60,968 bases of DNA, from assembly GCF_958445495.1 (NCBI RefSeq), contig NZ_CAUCSQ010000025.1, forward strand, positions 1 through 60,968, written 5' to 3'. The translations under genes were made by a program, and so were the position numbers. Under the pieces are notes generated by a model. That model was not told the origin of the DNA and ran no database searches. It worked only from the letters and a program-made list of their open reading frames with translations. Source of the stretch: an uncultured Bacteroides sp. (GTDB taxonomy: Bacteria; Bacteroidota; Bacteroidia; Bacteroidales; Bacteroidaceae). Shown piece after piece: positions 35,597 to 44,332 of the stretch. Each line of letters starts with the position of its first letter. The first letter of the stretch is position 1.

Positions 35597-37522
35597 ATGG
35601 AAAAGACATTGAAGGGCATTGCCCTGTATGCCCGTAAGAATTATTTCAGTTATTGGATAGTGTTGGGTATTGACACTTTTATTTCTGTTGCATGTTCTTT
35701 GTCGGCATACCTTGTCATTCATTATATGACGGATTTGCCGATGGGTGGCTGGAGCCTGTTCCGGCTCGTTTGCTGTTCATTGTCCGCCAGCCTGGGCGGT
35801 GCCTTACTGTTCCGCACTTACCGCAATACGATTCGTTTCTCACAGGCACGTGAGCTTTGGCGCATCATCTGTGCTGTCCTGTTTAAGGTGCTTTGTCTGT
35901 GGCTTTTTTCTTATATGGTTGTCTCCGGTCCGCTATTGGAGGATAATCACCGGACTGTCTGCTATTTGTTTGACGGTCTGCTTACTTTAGTGGCATTGAC
36001 GGTTTTCCGTGTGGTGCTGATTCTTGCCTACGACACTCTGCTCGACTGGATGAACAAGAAAAACACCCGTATCTTGATTTATGGCATCGATGAAAAAAGT
36101 GTCGCTTTGAAAATCCGTTTGCGCAGCAGCCATTATAAGGTGGTAGGTTTTTACGTTTACGGCAAGAATAACCGTAACCGCCGGTTGGCTGACCTTCCTA
36201 TTTATTATTTTGAGAAAAAAGAGGATATCGCCTATATCATGCGCCGGCGCGGCATTTGCGGCATCCTGTTCGCCCGTTACGAAGATACCCGTTTGGAAGA
36301 GGACCGTCTGTTGGAATATTGTAAGGCGAATTCCCTCAAGACCTTGATAGCGCCCAACATTAGCGAGGCGGATGTCGGCGGCAATTTTCATCAGTGGGTG
36401 CGCCCTATCAGGATAGAGGATTTGTTGGGACGTGCGGAAATCGACATCAATCTCAGCCAGGTGGCTGAGGAATTCAATGGCAAGATTGTGCTGGTCACCG
36501 GGGCGGCCGGTAGTATCGGCAGCGAGCTTTGCCGGCAATTGGTGCAATTGGGAGTCCGGAAACTCATCATGTTTGATTCGGCAGAGACTCCGCTGCATAA
36601 TGTCCGTTTGGAATTTGAGAAAAACTATCCCGGCATTGATTTTATTCCTGTCATTGGCGATGTACGGGTAAAAGAACGTGTGCGCATGGTATTTGAGTTT
36701 TATCATCCTCAAATCGTTTTTCATGCTGCTGCTTACAAGCATGTGCCTCTGATGGAAGAGAATCCTTGCGAAGCGGTTTTGGTGAATGTCACGGGGTCTT
36801 GCCAGGTTGCCGATATGGCAGTGGAATATGGTGCGGAAAAGATGATTATGGTTTCTACCGACAAAGCCGTGAATCCGACCAATGTGATGGGATGTTCCAA
36901 GCGTTTGGCTGAAATCTATGTACAGAGTTTGGGTTGCGCCATCCGTGAAGGAAAAGTGAAAGGCCATACCAAGTTCATTACTACCCGTTTTGGCAATGTA
37001 TTAGGCAGTAACGGTTCGGTTATTCCCCGTTTCAAGGAACAAATAGAGGATGGCGGTCCCGTCACTGTCACTCATCCCGATATTATCCGTTTCTTCATGA
37101 CTATTCCCGAAGCCTGCCGTCTGGTAATGGAAGCTGCCGCGATGGGAGAAGGGAATGAAATCTTTGTTTTCGAGATGGGAAAAGCCGTGAAGATTGCCGA
37201 TTTGGCTGCCCGTATGATAGAGTTGGCGGGTTATCGTCCGGATGAAGACATCAAGATTGAGTTTACGGGCCTGCGTCCGGGTGAAAAACTTTATGAGGAG
37301 GTGTTGAGTGATAAGGAGAATATGATTCCGACGGAGAATGAGAAAATCATGATTGCCAAGGTCCGCCGATATGAATATGCCGATATACTTGGCACTTATA
37401 CGGAGTTTGAAAGGTTATCGCGTACGGTAAAGGTGATGGATACTGTACGGTTGATGAAGAAAGTTGTGCCTGAGTTTAAATCGAAGAACTCTCCGAAGTT
37501 TGAGGTACTGGACGAAGAATAA
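35597..37522 (+). CDS. Membrane-bound UDP-sugar 4,6-dehydratase, CapD/WbpM-like
   Basis: The 641-residue protein has four membrane helices in the first 145 residues, then a CoA-binding-like Rossmann unit, then a full SDR dehydratase domain with the dinucleotide motif GAAGSIGSE near residue 300, HAAAYKHVPLMEENP and STDKAVNPTNVMGCSK, where Met replaces the usual SDR tyrosine as in the WbpM/PglF group. Such enzymes make UDP-4-keto-6-deoxy-GlcNAc, the precursor of QuiNAc, FucNAc or diamino sugars. Together with the aminotransferase at 58268 it could supply a 4-amino sugar for the first residue of the repeat unit; this link is inferred. Confidence 0.93.
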   Translation: MEKTLKGIALYARKNYFSYWIVLGIDTFISVACSLSAYLVIHYMTDLPMGGWSLFRLVCCSLSASLGGALLFRTYRNTIRFSQARELWRIICAVLFKVLCLWLFSYMVVSGPLLEDNHRTVCYLFDGLLTLVALTVFRVVLILAYDTLLDWMNKKNTRILIYGIDEKSVALKIRLRSSHYKVVGFYVYGKNNRNRRLADLPIYYFEKKEDIAYIMRRRGICGILFARYEDTRLEEDRLLEYCKANSLKTLIAPNISEADVGGNFHQWVRPIRIEDLLGRAEIDINLSQVAEEFNGKIVLVTGAAGSIGSELCRQLVQLGVRKLIMFDSAETPLHNVRLEFEKNYPGIDFIPVIGDVRVKERVRMVFEFYHPQIVFHAAAYKHVPLMEENPCEAVLVNVTGSCQVADMAVEYGAEKMIMVSTDKAVNPTNVMGCSKRLAEIYVQSLGCAIREGKVKGHTKFITTRFGNVLGSNGSVIPRFKEQIEDGGPVTVTHPDIIRFFMTIPEACRLVMEAAAMGEGNEIFVFEMGKAVKIADLAARMIELAGYRPDEDIKIEFTGLRPGEKLYEEVLSDKENMIPTENEKIMIAKVRRYEYADILGTYTEFERLSRTVKVMDTVRLMKKVVPEFKSKNSPKFEVLDEE

Positions 37523-37538
37523 TAAATAGAGTAATTTT

Positions 37539-38375
37539 ATGGATAAATCATTTTACATGTATATGAGTGTACAAAGTTGGGGGCGAAATGTGATTGCCTG
37601 CCTGGCGGCGGTATTCCTGTTCGCTTCCTGCCAGTCGTATAAAAAGGTTCCTTACTTGCAAAACGGGGAAGCGGTGGAACAGGCGGTTCAACAGGAAAAT
37701 CTGTATGATGCCAGAATAATGCCGAAGGACTTGCTCACTATTGCGGTTTCGTGTACCAGTCCGGAATTGGCGGTTCCGTTCAATCTGACGGTAGCCAGTC
37801 CTGCCACTGTGGCGACTGCCGGACGTACGCAGTTGACTGTCCAGCCGGTTTTGCAACCTTATCTGGTGGATAATGAAGGAAAAGTTAATTTTCCTGTTTT
37901 GGGCAAATTGAAGGTCGGAGGATTGACGAAGAGGCAGGCTGAACAACTGATAGTGGACAAGCTGAAACCTTATATCAAAGAAACCCCGATAGTCACTGTG
38001 TGTATGGTGAACTACAAAATTTCCGTATTGGGAGAAGTTACCCGTCCCGGCACATTCACTATCAGCAATGAAAAAGTGAATCTGCTGGAGGCTTTGGCGA
38101 TGGCAGGCGACATGACTGTTTGGGGAGTCCGTGACAATGTGAAACTGATTCGTGAAGATGCCGGCGGCAAACAGGAGATTGTGACACTGGACTTGAATAA
38201 GGCGGAGACAATCCTTTCCCCTTATTATTGGTTACAGCAGAATGACATTGTTTATGTGACTCCGAATAAGGCGAAAGCGCGTAATTCGGATATCGGTAAC
38301 AGTACGAGCCTTTGGTTCTCTGCGACTTCTATTTTAGTGTCGCTGGCAAGCTTATTAGTAACCATTTTCAAATAG
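37539..38375 (+). CDS. Polysaccharide export lipoprotein, Wza-like
   Basis: The 278-residue protein begins with a signal ending in the lipobox FASC (cysteine near residue 31). It has a polysaccharide export domain (ARIMPKDLLTIAVSCTSPE, then FPVLGKLKVGGLTKRQAEQLI), a SLBB-type beta-grasp region (KISVLGEVTRPGTFTI) and a C-terminal hydrophobic helix (SILVSLASLLVTIF), as in Wza-family outer-membrane exporters. The start could also be the Met at 37557 or 37563. It is 9 bp from the wzc-like gene, its functional partner. Confidence 0.92.
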   Translation: MDKSFYMYMSVQSWGRNVIACLAAVFLFASCQSYKKVPYLQNGEAVEQAVQQENLYDARIMPKDLLTIAVSCTSPELAVPFNLTVASPATVATAGRTQLTVQPVLQPYLVDNEGKVNFPVLGKLKVGGLTKRQAEQLIVDKLKPYIKETPIVTVCMVNYKISVLGEVTRPGTFTISNEKVNLLEALAMAGDMTVWGVRDNVKLIREDAGGKQEIVTLDLNKAETILSPYYWLQQNDIVYVTPNKAKARNSDIGNSTSLWFSATSILVSLASLLVTIFK

Positions 38376-38384
38376 CAGCACCGT

Positions 38385-40817
38385 ATGATTGAGGAAAAAA
38401 AAGAAAGACATGGAGAGCAGTCCGAAGAGAGTGCGAATTTTCAGGAAATCCTTTTCCGCCATCTGATTCATTGGCCGTGGTTTGTCGTTTCGGTGATTAT
38501 TTGCGTCGCTTTGGCATGGGGATATCTGCGTGTGGCAACACCGGTTTACAATATTTCCGCTACTGTTCTGATAAAGGATGAGAAAAAGGGGGGTGGCGCA
38601 AGCATGTCTTCCGAATTGGAGAAAATGGGGTTGGACGGTTTTGTCTCTTCCTCAAATAACGTGGATAATGAGATGGAAGTCTTGCGTTCTAAATCATTGG
38701 CAAGAGAGGCTGTCAATCATTTAGGGTTGTTTGTGGCTTATAAGGATGAAGATGAATTTCCGAGCAGGGAGTTATACCGTACTTCTCCCGTCCTGGTAAG
38801 TCTGACTCCCCAAGAAGCGGACGAGCTTCCGCACACTATGGAGGTGAACATGAGTTTACAGCCTACGGGTGCGATGGAGGTGCAGATTACCGTGGGAGAA
38901 AAAGAGTATCGGAAAAAGTTTGAGAAATTGCCTGCGGTATTCCCTACTGATGAAGGAACGGTCGCCTTTTTTGCGAATGCCGACACAACGGCGTCTGTCT
39001 GTCCGGAGGACATGGGTAAAGAACGGCATATTACGGCTTTGATTAACAGGCCTCTTTCCGTGGCGAAAGGGTATATTAATTCCTTGTCGATAGCTCCCAC
39101 GTCAAAGATGACTTCTGTGGTAGTCATCTCATTGAAGAATTCGAATATCCAGCGTGGTAAGGATTTTATCAATAAGCTGCTTGAAATGTATAACATCAAT
39201 GCCAATAACGATAAGAATGAAGTGGCCCAGAAAACGGCGGAATTTATCAATGAACGTATCGGCATTATCTCAAAGGAGCTCGGCAGTACGGAAGAGGATT
39301 TGGAGAATTTCAAACGCAGTGCGGGGATTACGGATTTGAGCAGTGAGGCTCAAATCGCATTGACGGGTAATGCGGAATATGAAAAGAAACGTGTGGAGAA
39401 TCAAACCCAAATCAATCTGGTGACGGACTTGCAGCGTTATATGAAAGGTAATGAATACGAGGTTCTTCCGAGTAATATCGGATTACAGGATGCGGCATCG
39501 GCGGGTGCGATAGACAGATATAATCAAATGTTGGTTGAAAGAAAGCGCCTGTTGCGCACTTCAACGGAGAATAATCCGGCAATTGTCAATTTGGATACCA
39601 GTATCCGGGCTATGAGGACTAACGTGAAGGCTACATTGGATGCTACGTTGAAAGGATTGCAGATTACAAAAGAAGATTTGGCCCGTGAGGCAAATCGTTA
39701 TTCGCGGCGTATCAATGATGCGCCTACCCAGGAACGCCAGTTTGTCAGTATCGCCCGGCAGCAGGAAATTAAGGTGGGGCTTTATCTGATGTTGCTTCAA
39801 AAACGTGAGGAGAATGCCATTACTTTGGCGGCTACAGCGAATAATGCCAAGATTATTGATGAGGCATTGGCCGATGACAATCCTGTTTTTCCTAAAAAAA
39901 TCCTGGTTTATCTGGTTGCTTTGGTATTGGGAATGGGGCTTCCGGTAGGTATTATCTATCTGGACGGATTGACCAGATTCAAGATTGAAGGCCGTGCCGA
40001 TGTTGAAAAAATGACTTCGCTTCCTGTCGTTGGCGATATTCCGTTGGCAGATGAGAAAAACGGGTCTATCGCAGTGTTTGAGAACAAGAACAACCTCATG
40101 AGCGAGACTTTCCGAAACATCCGTACCAATCTTCAGTTTATGCTTGAAAACGGAAAGAATGTGATTCTGGTGACTTCCACTGTCAGCGGTGAAGGCAAGT
40201 CGTTTGTTTCATCCAATCTGGCTATCAGTCTTTCTTTGCTCGGCAAGAAGGTGGTAATCGTCGGCCTTGATATCCGTAAGCCGGGATTGAATAAGGTATT
40301 CAATATCTCCAAGAAAGAACGCGGTATCACTCAGTTCCTGACTAATCCGGCAATGAACCTGATGGATTTGGTACAGCCTTCCGATGTAAACCGTAATCTG
40401 TATATCCTTCCCGGCGGAACTGTTCCGCCTAATCCTACGGAGTTGCTGGCACGTGACGGTTTGGAGAAAGCTATTGAAATGTTGAAGAAGAATTTTGATT
40501 ATGTAATCCTCGATACTGCACCTATAGGCATGGTGACCGATACGTTGCTTGTAGGACGTACTGCTGATTTGTCCGTTTATGTTTGCCGTGCCGATTACAC
40601 TCGCAGGACGGAGTTCACTTTGATTAATGAACTTTCCGAAAACAATAAGCTGCCTAATCTTTGCATTGCTATCAACGGCCTGGACTTGAATAAAAAGAAA
40701 TACGGCTATTATTACGGTTATGGCAAATACGGCAAGTATTATGGCTATGGTAAACGCTACGGCTATGGTTACGGGTATGGAGAACAAATGGGGAAGAGGA
40801 AAAAGCATCAGGACTGA
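38385..40817 (+). CDS. Wzc-like capsule chain-length regulator and BY tyrosine kinase
   Basis: The 810-residue protein has a Wzz-type N-terminal domain with a first membrane helix at about 30-50, a long periplasmic coiled coil (about 280-470), a second helix at about 505-525 and a cytoplasmic kinase domain. Kinase motifs are Walker A STVSGEGKSFVSSNLA (about 597), Walker A' VIVGLDIRKPG and Walker B VILDTAPIG. The C-terminus is an extreme Tyr/Gly cluster of about 35 residues (YGYYYGYGKYGKYYGYG), the autophosphorylation tail that controls oligomer assembly and polymer length. It follows the wza-like gene and forms the export machine with it. Confidence 0.95.
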   Translation: MIEEKKERHGEQSEESANFQEILFRHLIHWPWFVVSVIICVALAWGYLRVATPVYNISATVLIKDEKKGGGASMSSELEKMGLDGFVSSSNNVDNEMEVLRSKSLAREAVNHLGLFVAYKDEDEFPSRELYRTSPVLVSLTPQEADELPHTMEVNMSLQPTGAMEVQITVGEKEYRKKFEKLPAVFPTDEGTVAFFANADTTASVCPEDMGKERHITALINRPLSVAKGYINSLSIAPTSKMTSVVVISLKNSNIQRGKDFINKLLEMYNINANNDKNEVAQKTAEFINERIGIISKELGSTEEDLENFKRSAGITDLSSEAQIALTGNAEYEKKRVENQTQINLVTDLQRYMKGNEYEVLPSNIGLQDAASAGAIDRYNQMLVERKRLLRTSTENNPAIVNLDTSIRAMRTNVKATLDATLKGLQITKEDLAREANRYSRRINDAPTQERQFVSIARQQEIKVGLYLMLLQKREENAITLAATANNAKIIDEALADDNPVFPKKILVYLVALVLGMGLPVGIIYLDGLTRFKIEGRADVEKMTSLPVVGDIPLADEKNGSIAVFENKNNLMSETFRNIRTNLQFMLENGKNVILVTSTVSGEGKSFVSSNLAISLSLLGKKVVIVGLDIRKPGLNKVFNISKKERGITQFLTNPAMNLMDLVQPSDVNRNLYILPGGTVPPNPTELLARDGLEKAIEMLKKNFDYVILDTAPIGMVTDTLLVGRTADLSVYVCRADYTRRTEFTLINELSENNKLPNLCIAINGLDLNKKKYGYYYGYGKYGKYYGYGKRYGYGYGYGEQMGKRKKHQD

Positions 40818-40818
40818 T

Positions 40819-41257
40819 ATGCGGAAATTTGAAGATTTAAAAATTGCCGTGGCCGGAACCGGCTATGCGGGTTTAAGCATGGCGGCCCTTTTGTCCCGAC
40901 ATCAATCCCGGTTTGGGTTGTGGCGGTTATTGTCTTCCGAAAGATACGAAGCAGTTGTTGGCTGATTATCAGGATGTGCCTCAAAGTATGATGACGGCTA
41001 TTGTGGAGAGTAACCGTACCGGAAAGGATTTCATAGCCGACCGGGGTATCCTAAAACGTATAAAGGCGAAAGGGACAACTGTGGTGGTTTATGAACCGGC
41101 AATACGGGACGGTGAAACTTTTTTCGGCAGCCAGGTGGTGAATGATTTGGCAAAGTTTAAAGGAATGGGCCATGCTATCGTTGCCAACCGTTATGATAGC
41201 TGTTCGGACGATGTGAAAGAGAAAATCTGTACTCGTGATATTTTTCAAAGGGATTAA
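40819..41257 (+). pseudogene. ugd: Broken UDP-glucose/UDP-sugar 6-dehydrogenase remnant with two internal deletions
   Basis: The first 28 codons read like the start of a UDP-glucose dehydrogenase (KIAVAGTGYAGLSMAALLS, the NAD-binding motif). At about 40901-40906 the sequence jumps, with a frameshift, to the substrate-binding region of the C-terminal domain (INPGLGCGGYCLPKDTKQLL, which includes the catalytic-cysteine region). The original frame stops at 40965. The second part continues to 41257 but appears to lack a further block of about 40-50 residues, because DFIADR is joined directly to ILKRIKAKG near 41044. About 145 codons remain of an expected 390-440. The product cannot be functional. 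Its neighbour at 41260 is an epimerase that would use UDP-glucuronate. Confidence 0.88.
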
Positions 41258-41259
41258 TT

Positions 41260-42324
41260 ATGCTGGACTATAACGTAAATTTGGAAGGCAAGACCGTTCT
41301 CGTTACAGGCGCAGCCGGTTTTATCGGCAGCAACCTGGTCAAGCGTCTTTTCCGTGATATGGGAAACATCAGGATAATAGGAATCGACAATATTACGGAT
41401 TACTATGACGTAAATATTAAATATGAGCGTCTGAAAGAAATAGAGGCCCTGGACCGTAACTGGACTTTTGTCCATGCTTCCATTGCCGATAGAAAAGTCA
41501 TTGAGGAGATTTTTACCGGGAATAAGATATCGGTAGTCGTGAACCTGGCAGCCCAGGCAGGAGTGCGCTATTCCATCTCCAACCCCGATGCCTATATTCA
41601 AAGCAATCTCATAGGTTTCTATAACATCCTTGAGGCATGCCGTCATCATGGAGTAGAGCATTTGGTCTATGCTTCTTCTTCGTCCGTTTACGGAAGCAAT
41701 GAAAAAGTGCCGTATTCTACAGACGATAAGGTGGATAATCCGGTCTCGCTTTATGCAGCCACCAAAAAGAGCAACGAGCTGATGGCGCATGCCTACAGCA
41801 AACTTTACGACATTCCTTCCACAGGTCTCCGTTTTTTCACGGTTTATGGTCCTGCCGGCCGTCCCGATATGGCATATTTCGGTTTTACCGACAAGCTTCG
41901 TAAGGGTGAGAAAATCCGGATTTTCAACTATGGGCATTGTAAACGTGATTTCACGTATGTGGATGATGTCGTGGAAGGCATAGTCCGTGTCATGCAACAT
42001 GCTCCCGAAAAGCAGAGAGGTAAAGACGGGCTGCCGGTCCCTCCCTATAAGATTTATAATATAGGCAATAATTCTCCCGAAAACCTGCTCGATTTTGTTA
42101 CCGTTCTCCAGGAAGAACTTATTCGGGCGAATGTCCTTTCACCGGATTATGATTTTGAGACTCACAAAGAACTTGTTCCGATGCAGCCGGGAGATGTGCC
42201 TGTCACCTATGCCGATACGGCTCCGTTGGAAGAGGACTTCGGGTTTAAGCCGTTGACCAGTCTTCGCACGGGCCTCCGTCTTTTTGCGGAGTGGTATGCG
42301 AGATATTACGGAACGAATAAATGA
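41260..42324 (+). CDS. NAD-dependent epimerase, probably UDP-glucuronate 4-epimerase
   Basis: The 354-residue protein is an extended SDR: the Rossmann motif GAAGFIGSN is at residue about 18, followed by DNITDYYDVNIKYERL, NLAAQAGVRYSI, YASSSSVYG and the catalytic YAATK. The DYYDVxLK and AQAGVRYS motifs are characteristic of UDP-glucuronate 4-epimerases, which make UDP-galacturonate. The gene starts 2 bp after the broken ugd remnant, which would originally have supplied its substrate. No damage is visible in this gene. Another UDP-sugar epimerase specificity cannot be excluded. Confidence 0.85.
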   Translation: MLDYNVNLEGKTVLVTGAAGFIGSNLVKRLFRDMGNIRIIGIDNITDYYDVNIKYERLKEIEALDRNWTFVHASIADRKVIEEIFTGNKISVVVNLAAQAGVRYSISNPDAYIQSNLIGFYNILEACRHHGVEHLVYASSSSVYGSNEKVPYSTDDKVDNPVSLYAATKKSNELMAHAYSKLYDIPSTGLRFFTVYGPAGRPDMAYFGFTDKLRKGEKIRIFNYGHCKRDFTYVDDVVEGIVRVMQHAPEKQRGKDGLPVPPYKIYNIGNNSPENLLDFVTVLQEELIRANVLSPDYDFETHKELVPMQPGDVPVTYADTAPLEEDFGFKPLTSLRTGLRLFAEWYARYYGTNK

Positions 42325-42405
42325 GGTTGGGGCGGATTCCCGTGTGTATTGTGGTTGGATACTGCCGGAAGAAACTGTCACATAACAAGAATATATTAAA
42401 AAGCT

Positions 42406-43455
42406 ATGAGCATTTTTGCGGGTAAGACCCTCATGATTACCGGTGGAACGGGTTCCTTCGGTAACGTAGTGTTGAATCGTTTTCTTCGTACCGATATCGG
42501 TGAACTCCGCATTTTCTCGCGGGATGAGAAAAAACAGGATGATATGCGCCATGAATATCAGGTCAGGTATCCTGATGTGGCAAGCAAAATCAAATTCTTT
42601 ATTGGCGATGTCCGCGACCTTCAATCATGCCGCAATGCCATGCCGGGGGTAGACTATATCTTTCATGCCGCGGCTTTGAAGCAGGTTCCGAGTTGTGAAT
42701 TTTTCCCGATGGAAGCGGTGAAAACCAATGTAATCGGCACGGACAACGTATTGACTGCCGCTATCGAAGCAGGTGTGGATGCCGTTATCTGCCTTTCCAC
42801 CGATAAGGCTGCCTATCCTGTCAATGCAATGGGCATCAGTAAGGCAATTGAAGAGAAGATTGCCGTGGCGAAATCTCGCTATTCAGGTAAGACTAAGATT
42901 TGCTGTACACGTTATGGCAACGTGATGTGCAGCCGTGGTTCTGTTATTCCTCTTTGGATTGAACAGATTCGTAGCGGTGGTTCCATCACCCTTACCGAAC
43001 CGAAGATGACACGTTTCATCATGTCTCTTGAAGAGGCAGTAGACCTTGTTGTTTTCGCTTTCGAACATGGGCAAAACGGTGATATTCTGGTACAGAAAGC
43101 CCCGGCTTGTACCATCCGGACTCAGGCAGAAGCTGTTTGTGAACTTTTCGGCGGAAAGAAGGAGAATATCAAAGTCATTGGCATCCGTCATGGCGAGAAG
43201 ATGTATGAGACGCTCCTCACCAATGAGGAATGTGCCAAAGCGGAGGATATGGGCAACTTCTACCGGGTGCCTGCTGACAACCGTTCGCTTAACTATGACA
43301 AATATTTTACGGAAGGAAACAGTAAACGGGACGTGCTGACCGAATTCAATTCGAATAATACCCGGCGTTTGAGTTTGGAAGAGACAAAAGCCAAGATTGC
43401 AGCTTTGGAATATATCCAGAGGGAACTCAGGGGAGAAGGTAATTTTGTCCAGTAA
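42406..43455 (+). CDS. UDP-GlcNAc 4,6-dehydratase/5-epimerase, CapE/FnlA-like
   Basis: The 349-residue protein is a soluble SDR dehydratase: GGTGSFGN (residue about 12), RDEKKQDDMRHEY, HAAALKQVPSCEFFPMEA and STDKAAYPVNAMGISK with the Met-type active site. These features match CapE/FnlA/WbjB, the first enzyme of UDP-L-FucNAc (or L-QuiNAc) synthesis. The two following genes match the second and third steps, giving an intact three-gene pathway cassette. Confidence 0.9.
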   Translation: MSIFAGKTLMITGGTGSFGNVVLNRFLRTDIGELRIFSRDEKKQDDMRHEYQVRYPDVASKIKFFIGDVRDLQSCRNAMPGVDYIFHAAALKQVPSCEFFPMEAVKTNVIGTDNVLTAAIEAGVDAVICLSTDKAAYPVNAMGISKAIEEKIAVAKSRYSGKTKICCTRYGNVMCSRGSVIPLWIEQIRSGGSITLTEPKMTRFIMSLEEAVDLVVFAFEHGQNGDILVQKAPACTIRTQAEAVCELFGGKKENIKVIGIRHGEKMYETLLTNEECAKAEDMGNFYRVPADNRSLNYDKYFTEGNSKRDVLTEFNSNNTRRLSLEETKAKIAALEYIQRELRGEGNFVQ

Positions 43456-43469
43456 ATTCTGAGGTACAG

Positions 43470-44324
43470 ATGAAAATACTCGTTTTGGGGGCCAATGGGA
43501 TGGCCGGACATATCATATCGCTTTATTTTAAGGAGCAGGGGCATGATGTGACGGGTTTCACCCGCAGCCCGATTTCATATTGCAGGAATATCATCGGTGA
43601 CGCCATGAAACCGGACGATATAAAGGCGGCGGTTCTCTGTGATGACCTGGATGTGGTAATAAACGCTGTCGGTGTCCTCAATCAGAATGCGGAAGACCAT
43701 AAATCCGCAGCAATCATGCTCAATGGTTATCTTCCGCATTTTATGGCAGACACGTTGAAAGGCCGTAAAGTCAAACTTATTCACATGAGTACCGATTGCG
43801 TGTTTGCCGGTAATACCGGTCCTTACTATGAAGATTCTTTTCCTGACGGGAAGACTTTCTATGACCGCTCTAAGGCGATTGGTGAAATCAATGATGACAG
43901 GAACCTGACTTTTCGAAATTCCATTGTCGGGCCCGACCCTGATGAAAAGGGCACAGGGCTTTTCAATTGGTTCATGAAACAGGAAGGTCCTATCAGCGGT
44001 TTTACCGGAGCGATTTGGACGGGAGTTACGACGCTGACGCTTGCAAAAGCGATGGAACAGGCTATCAAAGAGAATCTTACGGGACTGTATAATCTTGTCA
44101 ACAATGAGAGCATAAGCAAGTTTGACCTTTGTACTCTTTTCAATAAGTATTTCCGCGACGGCAAGATTATGATTAATCCGAGCGATAGACTTCAACTTGA
44201 CAAGTCATTGAGGCGCCGCCGTACGGATTTCTCTTTTATTGTCCCGCCTTATGAACAGCAGGTTAAGGAGATGGCGGAATGGGTGAATGCGCATAAGGAG
44301 TTTTATCCTCATTATTTTAAATAA
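43470..44324 (+). CDS. RmlD-like sugar-nucleotide 4-reductase (FnlB/WbjC/WbvR role)
   Basis: The 284-residue protein is an RmlD-type SDR with the motif LGANGMAGH, then MSTDCVFAGNTGPYYEDS and the catalytic YDRSKAIGE. It lacks the C-terminal cupin domain found in CapF-type enzymes, so it is closer in build to WbvR/RmlD-like 4-reductases. It would reduce the CapE-type product. Whether the result leads to L-FucNAc or L-QuiNAc cannot be decided from sequence by eye. It lies between the dehydratase and the 2-epimerase genes with gaps of 14 and 8 bp. Confidence 0.85.
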   Translation: MKILVLGANGMAGHIISLYFKEQGHDVTGFTRSPISYCRNIIGDAMKPDDIKAAVLCDDLDVVINAVGVLNQNAEDHKSAAIMLNGYLPHFMADTLKGRKVKLIHMSTDCVFAGNTGPYYEDSFPDGKTFYDRSKAIGEINDDRNLTFRNSIVGPDPDEKGTGLFNWFMKQEGPISGFTGAIWTGVTTLTLAKAMEQAIKENLTGLYNLVNNESISKFDLCTLFNKYFRDGKIMINPSDRLQLDKSLRRRRTDFSFIVPPYEQQVKEMAEWVNAHKEFYPHYFK

Positions 44325-44332
44325 TCGCGAGA

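Noticed and set aside
38385..40817. CRISPR-like or tandem repeat in the Tyr-Gly coding end of the wzc-like gene
   Set aside because: The repetition follows from the Tyr/Gly-rich protein tail and is not regularly spaced.
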